Positions 42,886 through 54,930 of a stretch of DNA of 64,000 bases are shown piece by piece; position 1 is the first letter of the stretch, and each line of letters starts with the position of its first letter. The DNA comes from Heterohyrax brucei. Lineage: Eukaryota; Chordata; Mammalia; Hyracoidea; Procaviidae. The stretch is from the NCBI GenBank assembly GCA_028571685.1, contig CM053142.1:124860796-124924795 (forward strand), written 5' to 3'. The position numbers and the translations under genes are program-made. Under the pieces are notes generated by a model that saw only the letters and a list, made by a program, of their open reading frames with translations, had not been told where the DNA came from and made no database searches.

Positions 42886-44334
42886 GTTGCCTTGCCCTCT
42901 CTCCATTCTGTCCCTTAGAATGAGCCCACGTCTAGTAGCCTAAGAGACGAGTGCCTCTGAAGCCTGTGTTAAGCAGTCCTTTCCTGTTCTGTTTCCACAC
43001 CCCTTCCCTCCTGCCTCGAGATTTACACACAGTGGGCATTTCACAAATGTTTATGTTAGAAATACTTCCCAGTTCCAGCCTTGCTTGAAGACCCTTTACA
43101 ACCCCCCCAAGATGCACAAAGCAACTGGCTTGATCCTCAGATGCTCACAGAATTTAAGACAGAGCATGGTAATTTACAATCTGCCTCCTGATTATGAAGA
43201 GTTGACTATTAATCCAGGTTCTAGATTTGGAGTATTAAATTTGGCTCAGACTTTTAATCTGCTAAGTTATAGCCTTGATGCCTTTATCTCTACGGTGCTC
43301 ACCAGATAACTAGTCACTACACGTTACTAGCGGTGAAAATTCGATTTAAACCAGATGAATGGTCCTTCAAATTTTTGTCATGAAACTTGCTCCTTTGTCT
43401 TGCCTTTTGTCTATCTTGCTCCTGAGTTACCCTCCTGCCTCCTCCCACATACCCGTATTAGTGCTAAATATAACTGGAGGGAAACAAACACTCTATGCCA
43501 GTGACACAGCTGATATAATTATTTTAAATCAGCTGCTTCTTCCAGAAAGACCTTAGGAGTACATTTATCCAACAAAGAAAGCAATCATTCTTTTAAAATT
43601 TGCTTATGTTGTCCAAAGAATAGAGCTATAACCAAAATACACCTCTCCCCAAGTGCAATCCACAGAAGCTAGCATAATCTGTCCATATTGTGTTCCCAGG
43701 TGGATCCAGAGGGGTGGTTCTGTTTCTACTTTGCCTTCATGGCCTCAGTGTATCACCACTTCCAACAGGATATAACTAGTATTATGGGACCCCCGACAAG
43801 GTAGCAAGTAGTGTAAGGAATGAAAAGTCTACCAAATGCAGTGACTCCTATTCTGCTTCTTGTCTTGGCTTGACCTAAATCTCCAGTGTGAATGCAGAGC
43901 CTAAAAGCAATTATTATTTTTTTTTTTCCCTTAATACCAAGAACAGCTAAAGGGCAATCCGATTTCCTATAAGCCTGGTATCTGAAACTATGCATCTCCT
44001 CTGCTCATTCTACATTCCCACAAACGGAATTCAGAAATCAAGAGATTCATGACACAGTCCCTTTAAGGAACAGGTAACATCTGAAATGCGTGAGTCCCGT
44101 GCAGGTGCCTGCTTCCTGCTCCTGTGGTCAAAGCAGGTCTTCCTGCACCACTTACTGGACTTAAAAGTCTAGCACGCATCTTCTCCTGGTAAGATCTGCA
44201 CTGTTCTGGTGGTGAAGAGGACACCAGTCTAAAGACAATACTTTCTGCCCTAGTCCCTCCCCCAGTTAAAACAAAAACAAAACCAACAGTTGAATTTAAA
44301 ACTAGGTTGCCATCTATTCAACACCAATTTAGCC
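42886..44334. other. No recognised feature
   Basis: About 1.4 kb without a repeat I can name. Frames at 43085-43309 and 43359-43556 have no recognisable domain. Confidence 0.4.
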
Positions 44335-44380
44335 AGCCAAGTGCCCCTGAGTCAGATCCGACTCATGGCGACCCTTATTT
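44335..44380 (-). mobile_element. AfroSINE tail fragment
   Basis: 'ctgagtcagatccgactcat' and 'ggcgaccc' are the tail of a reverse-strand SINE, abutting a forward copy. Confidence 0.7.
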
Positions 44381-44540
44381 AGGAACTCTGGTGGCTCAGT
44401 GGTTAAGAGCCACGGCTACTATCCAAAAGGCTGGCAGTTCAAATCTACCAGTTACTGCTTGGAAACCTGTGTGGCAGTTCCACTCTGTCGTATAAGGTCA
44501 CTGTGAGTTGGGATCAACTCAATGGCAACATATTTAGACT
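44381..44540 (+). mobile_element. AfroSINE
   Basis: 'aggaactctggtggctcagt', 'ggctggcagttcaaatctac', 'gcagttccactctgtcgtat' and 'gatcaactcaatggcaaca'. Confidence 0.9.
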
Positions 44541-44639
44541 TTTATTTGGTCAAGCATTCCTGTAACAACTAATCTCAGCAGGTAACGTGCTCCAATTTTA
44601 AATTTTAATTTGCACTAAGGTTTGTTCTAAATACATATA

Positions 44640-44812
44640 TTAGTGTAATCCTCACAACTGAAAGTTGCATGTGATATTAATGATTCCATTTTATTATAGA
44701 CATGCACACTGAGGCAGTGAAAGGCGAGTGAACTTGCCCTGGGTCACAAAGTAACAGAGATACAATCTGAACTCAGAATCCATGTCTTCATCATTATATC
44801 ATGCTCTCTGTA
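44640..44812 (+). mobile_element. MIR SINE
   Basis: 'gtgtaatcctcacaactgaa', 'acactgaggcagtgaaaggc', 'cttgccctgggtcacaaagt' and 'tgaactcagaatccatgtc' follow MIR. Confidence 0.8.
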
Positions 44813-44849
44813 TGCTGCTTCCCTACTTCCACACCCTAAATAAAAAAAA

Positions 44850-45001
44850 TCACTTCATCGAGTCAATTTCGACTCACAGCAACCCTATAGGACAGAGTAA
44901 AAGTGCCCACTGAGCTTCCGAGGACTGCCTGGTAGATTTGAACTGCTGACCTTTTGGTTAGCAGCTGTAGCACTTAACCACTAAGCCACCAGGGTTTCCA
45001 C
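44850..45001 (-). mobile_element. AfroSINE
   Basis: 'tcgagtcaatttcgactcac', 'ctgaccttttggttagcagc' and 'aaccactaagccaccagggt' on the reverse strand. Confidence 0.92.
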
Positions 45002-45019
45002 TTCCACCCTCCCAGCCCC

Positions 45020-45455
45020 GACCAAAATCACTATATACAAGGTCTCTTCTAAAACAGGATCCTATCTCCTGCTCAGAATTCTTTTAATGGCTTTCTTAGT
45101 GTACCTGAGATAAAATCTCAAGTTCCTTAAGCTGACCTAAAACTCCGGTTGAGCTGATCTGTGACTAAAACCCCTGTTTAGCTGATCCCTGACTATTTCA
45201 CCAGGCAGGAGAGTATGCCCTCCAATTCCAGTCACGCTCCTTTTTTGAGGTCTCCAAACATATCATGGTATTTTCTTCTTTAGGGCTTTTGTACAACAAC
45301 TTCTCTACAATTTTCTCTGGGCTGACTTCTGCTCACTCATTACAAGTTGCCTTACACTATCTTCATCTAGAGGGTAGGACCACATCTGGACATCCTGAGT
45401 ACCCCGCACGGCATCTAGCACACAGTGCATGCTTATGTGAGTATCTGCTGAAAAA
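45020..45455 (+). mobile_element. L2 LINE 3' end
   Basis: 'ttcttttaatggctttctta', 'ataaaatctcaagttcctta', 'cctccaattccagtcacgct', 'gggcttttgtacaacaac' and 'catctagcacacagtgcatg' follow the 3' region of L2. Confidence 0.6.
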
Positions 45456-45552
45456 ATATTTGAGGATTTACTATATACCAGAAAACATCCAAAAGTGTTG
45501 AAAGAGAAAACAACAACAAAAAATAAAACAATACAAAAATACCAAACAATTA

Positions 45553-45591
45553 CTACAGCACTTAACCACTATACTACCAGGATTTCCAGAG
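45553..45591 (-). mobile_element. AfroSINE head fragment
   Basis: 'tacagcacttaaccactata' and 'ctaccaggatttcc' on the reverse strand. Confidence 0.6.
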
Positions 45592-45599
45592 CTGCCATC

Positions 45600-45930
45600 A
45601 TGACTGAAAATATATGTTCACACAAAACCTTGTAAACAAATATTCACAATAGCATTATTCATAATAGCCCAAAAGTAGAAACAACCCAAATGTCCATCAA
45701 CTGATAAACTGATAAGCATATTTGATTGTATATCCATACAATCAAATATTATTCAGTCATAAAAATAGACTACTGATTCATGTCACAACATAAACTTTCA
45801 AAACATGGGAAGTGAAAGAAGCTGATCATGTATTTTATGACTCCATTTATAAAGAATGTTCAGAACAGGCCAATCCATAGGTAGTGAAAGTAGATGAATG
45901 GTTGCTCCTGGCAAGAAAATCACAACCTGA
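45600..45930 (+). mobile_element. Old L1, ORF2 3' end
   Basis: 'tattcacaatagcattattc', 'agtagaaacaacccaaatgt', 'ccatcaactgataaactgat' and 'attattcagtcataaaaata' are the C-terminal ORF2 region of an old L1. No open frame remains. Confidence 0.8.
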
Positions 45931-47465
45931 AAGATTTTCTACTCAAGCTAAAAGCCATATACCTAAAAAAGCCATTTTAATTCTTAACAAAGAAGTGCTA
46001 TGATGTCAACAGAAATATGAGGGTATAGTACCATAAACAGAGATGCTCCAAGAAAAAAAGTGTCCAGAATTTTAGATGCTGCATCACCGCCTGCCTTTCT
46101 TTAACTCCCAAGTCAGTGAGGTATAGACTTCACTACAGGGACAAGAAGACAGGGCATGTCCTTCAGTCTCAGATCTGTTTCTAATATTTTAATTCATCTG
46201 ACATCAAGATGAATTTTAGAAATAACACAGACGGAATTTTCCTACTTTGGGTACCGTTTAAAATTAATGGATATCTACAGGTAGTCTACAAAAATGGCAT
46301 AAGCTGGAGGCATTATTTCCCAGCTCAATCCTGCAACCAGATACTTTATACTCTACATGTATGACTTCCCTGTGTAGAAAAGGATAATTATATTTGCAAA
46401 CATTTTTGCAGTCACCACCCAAAAGCAGTCAGTCACTTTCTTGCTCTCCAATGTCGATCAAATATATACCACTCTTAGACTAATCAGGATGTATGGAAAA
46501 TTCTTTTCCCAGAGGGTTCTATAAATCCCCATATAAGAGTTATAGCATTCATAATACTCTAACTACAAATGAAATGCTCCAACCAAAATGTGTTATCAAG
46601 AAATTTATATATAAAGTATGTGCAAAGGAGGTACTCTGGACAGTTGCTGAATTAATTCTTGTGCCATTTTTAATTTACACATTACTTTCCTCATGTAATA
46701 CATTAAACATTTCCAAAGAACTTTTATACAGACTGTTTCATTCAATCCTATTTGAAGACTGGCAAGAACACTATCAGTTTTATTTCAGTTTTATAGTAAA
46801 GAAACAGAAACAGACTTTGTAAAGGTTTCTAAGGCCACAGACCTGGTTCACAGCAGGGTTAAGGACAATATTTCAAGACATCCATGAACTGTCTTCCCAG
46901 GACAGTACACGGCCGTCACCTGGATGTGGTGAGGTAACTAACTGGAGCAGTGGCAGCATTTTCACATCCGTCAGGAGCTCAGCCCAAAGGAACTGCAGCA
47001 CAGACCACTGACTGAGATGACCCAACGCAGCTCTGCACACCCTCCACAACCACTGATATCGCATGTGCCCGGCATCTGCTCTGTCCCTGGGCCTTCATGT
47101 TGATCAAGCTCCAGGTCCTTCATCCTATGGTGGTCATTTGCTGGACAATGACATTAAAATGATATGGTTTCCAAAGTGCATCATCCAAAAAATGACTAAC
47201 CTGATCATTAACATCTCCCCAGAGGTAGGCCAAGATCATTAATCCTAACTTAAAAAGAAAAAGCAACTGGGCCACAAGGAAGTCAAGAGATTTATCCAAG
47301 GTTACAGAGCCACTATATGTCAGGAGAAGGCCAATAATCCACCTTTTTTTGGCTGCAATTTCTGAGCACTTCCTAGTTTAACACATTTGGTAAAATGATG
47401 CAGCACGAACTCATTCATCTATACGTTCATTCAACACATATTTCAGTACCTATGACACACCAGGC
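45931..47465. other. Mostly unassigned, possible MIR traces
   Basis: Weak MIR-like words at about 46790-46855 ('aaagaaacagaaacagactt') and 47255-47330 ('ccaaggttacagagccacta'). The 109-codon frame at 46493-46822 has no recognisable domain. Confidence 0.35.
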
Positions 47466-47512
47466 AGGGGCCCCGGTGGTAGAGTGGTTAAGAACTCAGC
47501 TACGACCACCAA
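47466..47512 (+). mobile_element. AfroSINE head fragment
   Basis: 'ggccccggtggtagagtggt' and 'taagaactcagct' at the junction with an L1 3' UTR piece. Confidence 0.65.
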
Positions 47513-47990
47513 CGACTGCCCCAACAGGCAACACAACTGAGTCCCTGACGTACTGGGTGAAAAACAGGTGTGCAGTACTAGAACTCTGTTCAAAGACCAG
47601 ACTTGATGATCTGACAGACTGGATGGTGCCCTGAAGACATAACCCCGGACCCACTGTTAGCCCCGAGCTGAAACCAGTCCTCTAGCCAACTTTTGAGATG
47701 AATACTGAACTAGACTGTAAGGCAGAAAATGACTGGCAAAGTTAGTGCTTCCTGGCTTAAGTACACGTGAGGCTGACTGAGCAGCTTCTGTCCAGAGGTG
47801 AGAACAAGGATAGAGGGGGACAGGAGCTGGTTGAATGGACATGGGAAACACAAGGTAGAAAGAAGAGTTTGATGACGTAGGTTGTGGAGAGCAGCTAGAG
47901 TAGCTGAGTGGAACGTACATGGGGTTTTATAGTATAAATTGACTTGGATTATGAACTTTCACTTAAAGCACAATAAAATTAAAAACAAAA
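47513..47990 (+). mobile_element. L1 3' UTR fragment
   Basis: Shares ordered blocks with 50640-51150: 'ctgacagactggatggtgcc' against 'ctgacagactggaggaaaag', and a common G/T-rich to 'tgaactttcacttaaagcac' end with 'aataaaatt'. Confidence 0.6.
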
Positions 47991-47995
47991 GCAAA

Positions 47996-48127
47996 CCCAG
48001 CTGCTAACCAAAGGTCAGCAAGCAGTTCAAATCCATCAGTCACTCCTTGGAAACTATACAAGGCAGCTCTACTCCATCCTATGGGGTCACTATGAGTCAG
48101 AATTGACTCAAAGGCAGTGGGTGTGCT
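47996..48127 (+). mobile_element. AfroSINE, head truncated
   Basis: 'ccagctgctaaccaaaggtc', 'agcagttcaaatccatcagt', 'ctatgagtcagaattgactc'. Confidence 0.88.
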
Positions 48128-48559
48128 GGTATGCATTAGGTACTACAAAAGATTTTTGGGCTACAGCAAAACAGAAAACAATCTCTAGTTCCATAAACTG
48201 TGCAGTTGTAGGGGACAGGATTTAAGGAGATAACTACCAATTGTTATAACTGTCAAAAACGAAATGAATGAAGGACCTATAAAAGAATATAACAAGTGGT
48301 CTTAATTTAGGTAAGAATGTTAGAAAAACAGCCAAACCAAGCGCCGTTGAAGTTAAAAGAAAATGTAGAGACTAGAAAAACTTTTACCTACAATATATGT
48401 GATGAGGGACTAATTGCTAAAATTTGCAGAAAATTTCAACATCTCAACAATAAAAAGCCAATCTAATAAAAAATGGACAAAGAATATGCACAGACACTTC
48501 ACCAAAGTTGACACTCAGGTGGCTAACATACAGAAATGCTTGCAATCATTAGCTATTAT

Positions 48560-48712
48560 TCCCACGGTCATCAAGTTAATTCCAACTCATAGGACTCATA
48601 GGACAGAGGAGAACTGCCTCAGAGTTTCCAAGGAATACTCGATGGATTTGAACTGATGGATTCGAACTGCCAATCTTTTCGTTAGCAGACACAACTCTTA
48701 AACTGTAGGGTT
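48560..48712 (-). mobile_element. AfroSINE inserted in L1
   Basis: 'ggtcatcaagttaattccaa', 'ggagaactgcctcagagttt', 'aatcttttcgttagcagaca'. The run 'gatggatttgaactgatgga' shows a short internal duplication. Confidence 0.88.
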
Positions 48713-48935
48713 TCTCAGTAACTATTAAGCAAGATGCAAATCAAAAGTACCATCAGATACCATCTTACCCCAGCATTACTGGTACTAATAAATAAAAAAC
48801 AAAAACAACAAATGTTGGCATGACTATGGGGAGACTGAAACCATAATACACTATTGGTGGGAATATAAAATGGTACAACCACTTTGGAAAATGGTATGGT
48901 GCTTCCTCAAAAAGTTGGAAATTGAAATACCACAT

Positions 48936-49438
48936 GTTTTAGTCAGCTAGGGCTGCTCTAACAGAAATACCATAGAGTGGATGGCTTTAACAAAGGAAGG
49001 TTTATTCTTACACAGTCAGGTAGGCTACAAGTCCATATTCACAGTGTCTGCTCCAGGGGAAGGCTTTCCCTCTGTCAGCTCTGCAGGAAAATCCGATATT
49101 ACATCAGTCTTTGTCCAGGGAGCATCTTGGCGCAGGAACCTCAGGTCTGTGCTGCTTTCTTAATGGTATGAAGTTCCCAATTCTCTGCCTGCTTCTCCGT
49201 CCTTTTATCTCTCATAGGATGAAAGGAATAAGGGTGGGGCAAGCCATACTCCAGGGAAACTCCCTTTACAGTGGAGCAGGGAGGTAATCTTATGAAGGGA
49301 TTTACAGCCCCACCCTAATCTTTAACATACAGCACAGGAAAACTGGAAAATGGAGGACAGTCACAAGATACTGAGAATCACAGCCCAGCCATGTCGCTAC
49401 ACATATTTTGGGGGGGACACAATTCAATCCACGACACC
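48936..49438 (-). mobile_element. MaLR-type LTR inserted in L1
   Basis: Read on the reverse strand it starts tgtcgtggattgaattgtgt and ends with the 'ataaacc..'-side block complementary to 'gaaggtttattcttacacag' and 'agtcagctagggctgc'. Bounded by acatg / ccatg, a 5-bp target duplication with one change. Confidence 0.75.
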
Positions 49439-50074
49439 ATGTGATCCAGTAATTTCACTCCCAGATATACAACCTAGTGAAGAACCATAACATGAATAGA
49501 CACAGCACACTCATTATTCACAACAGCAAAGAGACGGAAACGAAGTGTCCATCAGCAAATGAATGGAATAACAAACAGGGATATACAAACACAATGGAGT
49601 TCTATGCAGCAGGACAAAATAATAACAAACTTGCAAAATATCACACTAACATGGATGGAACTGGAGGACATCGTGCTGGGTGAAATAAGTCAATCACAAA
49701 AGGACAAATACTTTATGAGACCACTACTGTAAAGTAATGATGAAGTAACAACAAAAGATTTACATACACGAAAAAAAAAATCTTTGATGGTTACCAGGGA
49801 CAGAAGATGGAAGGAGAGAAAACTACCAATTAGATAGAAGACATCAGTTTATATTGCGGAAGGAAAAGACAATATATAATATGTGGGAAATCAGTACAAC
49901 ATGACAAGGCAAAAGAGGGTACTGGAAGGAATGCAAGAATAAAGGGCAACAATGGTAACTACTAGAGCTTAGATAATTCTGCAGCTATAGAAATGACAAT
50001 AATTTAAAAATAGATAAATAAGTAGATACACTAAGAAGTAGGGGAGGATGTAAGAGAGCACACATACCAAAAAA

Positions 50075-50232
50075 ACACACCCACTGCTATCGAGTTGAGT
50101 CTGACATATAGTGACCCTAAAGGTCAGGGCAGAACTGCCCCATAGAGTTTCCAAGGAGCGTCTGACAGATTTGAACTACTAATCTTTAAGTTAGCAGGCG
50201 TAGCACTTAACCCACTAGGCCATCAGGGTGTC
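50075..50232 (-). mobile_element. AfroSINE inserted in L1 3' UTR
   Basis: 'cactgctatcgagttgagtc', 'gaactgccccatagagtttc', 'cttaacccactaggccatca' on the reverse strand. Confidence 0.9.
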
Positions 50233-51150
50233 CAAGAGAACACAGCCACTGGCAAATATGTCTGGTAATGGGTATTTCTACGAACATGACTAGGTGCAGC
50301 TCACACACAGCACACAAGGGATAAAGGGAGGGAAGCATCTTAGACACGACCAAACACCTTGTGGAATGAAGTTCCTCGGCTAGAAGACAGAGGACCACAG
50401 ACTTCAGGAACATCTTTGTCAACGGGTACAACATAGTACCAAAAGACTATGTTCTGCAAATCTACTTTGATGAGCATTGTCTGGGATCTTAAAATCTTGC
50501 AAGTGGCTACCTGGGATGTAACTATTGGCCTCTTAACGCCCAGAGCAAGGAGACTGAAGGAGACCAAACATTCAAGGGAGGAATTAGTGCAAAAGACTAG
50601 CAGACCACATGAATCACAGCCTACACAACTGAGCCTGAGGCCAGAAGAACTAAATGATGCCTGGCTGCCACTGCTAACTGCCCTGATTGGGACCACAACA
50701 GACAGTCTCACACACAGCGGGAGAAAACTGCAAAACAACAAAGCACAATCAAATACAAAAAAGACCAGGCTTATTGGTCTGACAGACTGGAGGAAAAGAC
50801 CACAGCCCTGAGATGCACTTCTGACCTGGAAAGGAAGCCGTTCCCGGAGACCACCTCCCAGTCAAACCACAGACACGCACGTAAGATAAACAGTAACAAC
50901 AGAGAGAACTGTGCTCTTTAGAATAACCAATTATAGGACTTCAAGAGGGTGGACAGTGCCCAAAAGCAAAGACGAGGAAGTAGGATGGGGTAGAAAATCA
51001 AGGCAAACGAAAATGAGGAAACTGGAGTTGAAATGGGGCGAGTGCTGACACATTGTGGGGAATGAAACCAAGGTCTTGGAACACTTGATGCGCAAATCAT
51101 CACATGGGAAACTCATGTGATCTATAAACTGTCACCTACAGCACAAACAA

Positions 51151-51680
51151 AATGAATTCGAGAAAGCTTCTCTAAAGTCACATTTAAGCTGAGGCATGAG
51201 GTCAGTCAGGTGAACAGGCAGAGAAAACACTGGTTCTTGCAGAGGGAAGTAGGCAAGGACAGACACACACAAAGACCCTAATGCAGGAAATATTAGGGGC
51301 AGGGGTACTCTGCGGGAAGAGATGCAGCTGAAGTCATGCTCCAGTCAGATCACTCAGAGTACAGGCCTCACTCCAGGCTTTTTATAATTTGGGTTTTTAT
51401 CCCAAATGCAACTGGAAGCCACTAAAAGGTTTTAAGCAAGGGAATGACATAACCTGACTTGCATTTCAGAAGCTCCTTTGGCTGCTGTCTGATGTAGAAA
51501 GTGAACTGTCAGGAGACAAGAATTATAATGCAGAGCCCATGAAGACCATGACAGTACTCTAGCCAAGACAATGGCTCGTACAGGGTGACGGCACCCTAAA
51601 CAGGGAAACGACCACGGAAGGAGAATGAAGGTTGCCGGGCTAATCCAAAGCTTTGAGAACCTGGATCACCACTGCCTGAT
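51151..51680 (+). mobile_element. Old mammalian interspersed repeat, unnamed
   Basis: 'gtttttatcccaaatgcaac', 'tggaagccactaaaaggttt', 'taagcaagggaatgacataa' and 'cctttggctgctgtctgatg' follow a widespread mammalian repeat pattern; I do not assign a family. Confidence 0.5.
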
Positions 51681-53174
51681 AGTCCAAGTCTATACTCTCA
51701 ACATCTTCAATACAAATTTTCAAAGCAAGACATGAAGCTAAAGTGAAAGCATGCTTACATCATCCAGGTGATTGTGGCAGCTGGCTACCTTTTACGTGGC
51801 CAGCTGTCTCTGTGGTACTTCAAGTCAAATACAGAAGGCACTATCCCAAACACCACTGTCACAATCCTTCTAATCTATCACCAAGAGACCTGGGAAACTG
51901 GAACAGAGGCAACTCAAGACCGCTAAGAACCATTTCCTATATTTAGAGATTATTCCTTCTTTAGGAAGATTGAAGACCATAACTACTCTCATCGGCAAAG
52001 CTATGTTTTCAAACATCTTTTTCTTTTAAAGAAAATTAAGGTGACAATGTTACCTTAAGAACAGCACGGACACGTTTATACAGCTTCTGGGCTTTTATGT
52101 TAAGAACTAAGAATCAATTGCCTAGCCATTCCCAGTCCCAACAGTGAGCTGTGTCACACCTGTGCACTTACCCTTGGATTTCTACCGGATGAAAACTGAG
52201 GATGGAAAAGAATATGCAGGAGGAGGGGAAGAGGTACAAAAGCTCACTGGCAGATTTCAACTTTTCTGATCACTTCCTTCTACAAAACGGCAAGGGTCCC
52301 TTCAGCCCCGACAAGTCTCTGGTAGACACTGCTCCCAAGGCAGGTGGCAGCCATTTAGTTCCCAAGCACAGACGGGACCCACTTATGCATTTTATACAAG
52401 GATTCAAGCCTGGGACAAGGCTTCTTGTTTCTTTCTCGGAAGCAGCTATTTGGGGTTATAAAACCAATGAGTGGCAAAACACAAAATGGGAATGAATGTG
52501 GTTCTGGGCATCAAATTCTAAATCAGAAGAACATTCATGGGATGTAGAAGCTCCATGTAATCATAAAAAAAGAAACAGAAATCCTAATGAGTAGAAAACT
52601 AAGTGTTGCTATGGAAACCAAGGAGGCTGTTCAGATCTTAAAAGGTCACGGTAAAAGTTAAAAAGCGACAGAATCACTGGCAAATTTCCAAAGAAAATGC
52701 TTCTAAGATGACTACAAGAGGTTGGTGAGAATCAGTATGTTCAGTCAGTAATTCACAACCCAGAATGAATTGTGGAATATAGTTACTATACAGACAACAA
52801 AACTGAGCTTTTAGGGATGGACTTTTTTGTTAAAAGAGCATAAATATCTTTCATAGCAAATCAAGGAAAAGGCATTTCTGCTGCTTCAGGTTGACTGACT
52901 CATATTTGGCTTAAGAAAATTTTACAGACACCGAAATGAACAAAAGAACATTAATAAGGTGGAAAGATGACAAAAAGACTGTTGAAGAGCAGTTAGCTGG
53001 TTTAAAATAGGCTCAAGTCACCTAGGATGGTTTTATCATTTATTTTAACAACTTGAAAATTTTATTGCTAATCCACTGGTGATACACCTACAGAAGGATC
53101 AGGGAGAAATGGATATTATTAAAGTGTCCAAGGAGGTTCTCATCATAGTCTCACTGACCAGACAGCAAATGTGT
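51681..53174. other. No recognised feature
   Basis: About 1.5 kb. A 97-codon frame at 52202-52495 lacks any recognisable domain. Confidence 0.4.
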
Positions 53175-53340
53175 TGCTGCTGTTGGTTGCTATTGAATTG
53201 GCCAGCTCCTGTGCACAATGGAAGAAAATGCTGCCTGGTCCTGAACCATCCTTACAAGCAGTTGTAGATTAACCCAGTGTGATCCATAAGGTTTTCACTG
53301 GCTGATTTTCAGAAATAGATTGTCATCTGGAATGGAACCA
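53175..53340 (-). mobile_element. AfroSINE, long subtype, partial
   Basis: 'gttgctattgaattggccag', 'ccataaggttttcactggct', 'gattttcagaaatagattg' on the reverse strand; the head half is missing. Confidence 0.75.
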
Positions 53341-53371
53341 TTTGGTAAATAATGACCATATATGCAAAGTA

Positions 53372-53535
53372 GAAACCCTGGTGGCATAGCGGTTAAGTGG
53401 TACACATGCTAACCAAAAGGCTAGCATTTCAAATCTGCCAGGCGCTCCTTGGAAACTCTATATGACAGTTCTACTCTGTTCTACAGGGTCGTTGGGAGTT
53501 AGAATTGACTCGATGGCAGTGGGTGGGTAGGTAAG
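53372..53535 (+). mobile_element. AfroSINE
   Basis: 'gaaaccctggtggcatagcg', 'tgccaggcgctccttggaaa', 'gttagaattgactcgatggc' and a 'agtgggtgggtagg' end. Confidence 0.92.
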
Positions 53536-54239
53536 TGGGTACAGCCAAAGCAGGCTAGTGAATGGCTGTACATCCAGCTCGAAGGGCTGACTCACACTCT
53601 CCCGACAAGCTCTTCACCCTGCTCTCACTTGAGGAACTCGGTCTATGACCTGATGGTGATACAGAAGGTGAAGTTACCACACTGGGGTGAGAAGAAAGCC
53701 AGGGGTGACAGTGAATTTCCTATTCTATCCAACCAGGACTCAATACTCTTCGCAAACAAATGAAATAAAGCAAGGACCAATAAAACTTTCTGGATTTTGG
53801 TTGGAAAACAAACTGCACAAATAAAGGAAAGAAGGCAGAAATTTGGGAGATATCAAGCAAAAAACAAAACCACCTTTAGAGTTTCAACAGACAAGGAAGC
53901 TCACTGTGTCAATAATAAACCTGCTCGGGGGGCTCCTGGCTCCTGCAGCACAGTGGGTTCCTCATATGTATCTTTGGCCTTTGGTTTACAATTCTTCCAG
54001 TATAAGTAGCTAGTCAGTCTTCCAAAGGGACTGATTATTTAGCATACAGACAATGCATCAAATTACCACCAGGATTAGTAGACCTTGTGAGAAATTACTA
54101 TGCAAATACAGTGACTGCTGTCCACTGAGGAGACTGATCAAAAGTTCATGCTTTGGCTGGGAGAGCCACGCCTTGAAACAGAAAATAAGGGTGAATCCTG
54201 CAGAGGCTGAGGAGGACTTCACTGTGTCACGAGGAGCCT
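53536..54239. other. No recognised feature
   Basis: About 0.7 kb without a recognised repeat. Confidence 0.4.
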
Positions 54240-54930
54240 AGAGTGGAGCACATCCTCGGGACCCAGGGCCCCTGAACTGAGAACCCCCTTGTAGGCTGGG
54301 ACAGGGTGACCTGTAGCACTGGTGATGGCATAAAAGCAGGGAAATGGTGGCACCCCAAGCCACAGACAGCCTAGCAGCAGAGAAATGGTGGTACAGCAGT
54401 ATGAACAGTGGTAATTACAGGACTGGAAAGAAGGTGGCTGTGGTGGGCCTGCATCAACCGCAGAGAGACCTGACAATTGCGGGCAGGGGACTGCGGGAGC
54501 AAGGGGGTACATTTGGGCACTTGTTACTGGAGCTAAAGAGATACACCACTTGGCCGAGGGGGCCACAGGCCTTCAGAAGTCCCTCAGACTGGCACAGTCA
54601 CGAGAAGGGCTACTGGTTGGCATGACTGCGAGACAGGCTATTAGCACATCTAGAGAAGAGTGCCTGCAGAAATGGCTGAGTACAAGCTGAGAGCCATCCT
54701 GGTTGGCTGGAAGCTGCCTTGATTGTAGAATTGTATCCTGTCTCCTGAGTTGTATCTTCTTATTTCCAAACTGATCCTGATCCAAACTTGTAACTTCTCC
54801 AATAAACTACATAATTGTGTGTATGCTATCTGTGAGTTCTATGTGGCCACTGCAACTAACTGTCAAACTCAGCAGAGAAGTAGAGCCTGAAGTCTGAATT
54901 ACCACCATTTGAGGTCTTAAGAGAGGGCTG
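54240..54930 (+). mobile_element. LTR-like repeat, ERVL-type, copy 2
   Basis: Related to 6595-7215. Includes AATAAA at 54801 ('tctccaataaactac') and a U5-like end 'gtgagttctatgtggccact'. A later L1 inserted at its 3' edge. Confidence 0.62.

Larger units (their letters stand above)
48390..51150 (+). mobile_element. Old L1 (ORF2 end and 3' UTR) split by later insertions
   Basis: ORF2 pieces appear in family order: 48410-48558 ('aaaaaatggacaaagaatat', 'cagacacttcaccaaagttg'), 48717-48935 ('gcaagatgcaaatcaaaagt', 'acactattggtgggaatata') and 49441-49790 ('tgatccagtaatttcactcc', 'gacatcgtgctgggtgaaat'), followed by 3' UTR sequence to about 51150. A SINE sits in gap one, a MaLR-type LTR in gap two and another SINE at 50075. 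Coding is heavily broken. Confidence 0.8.
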
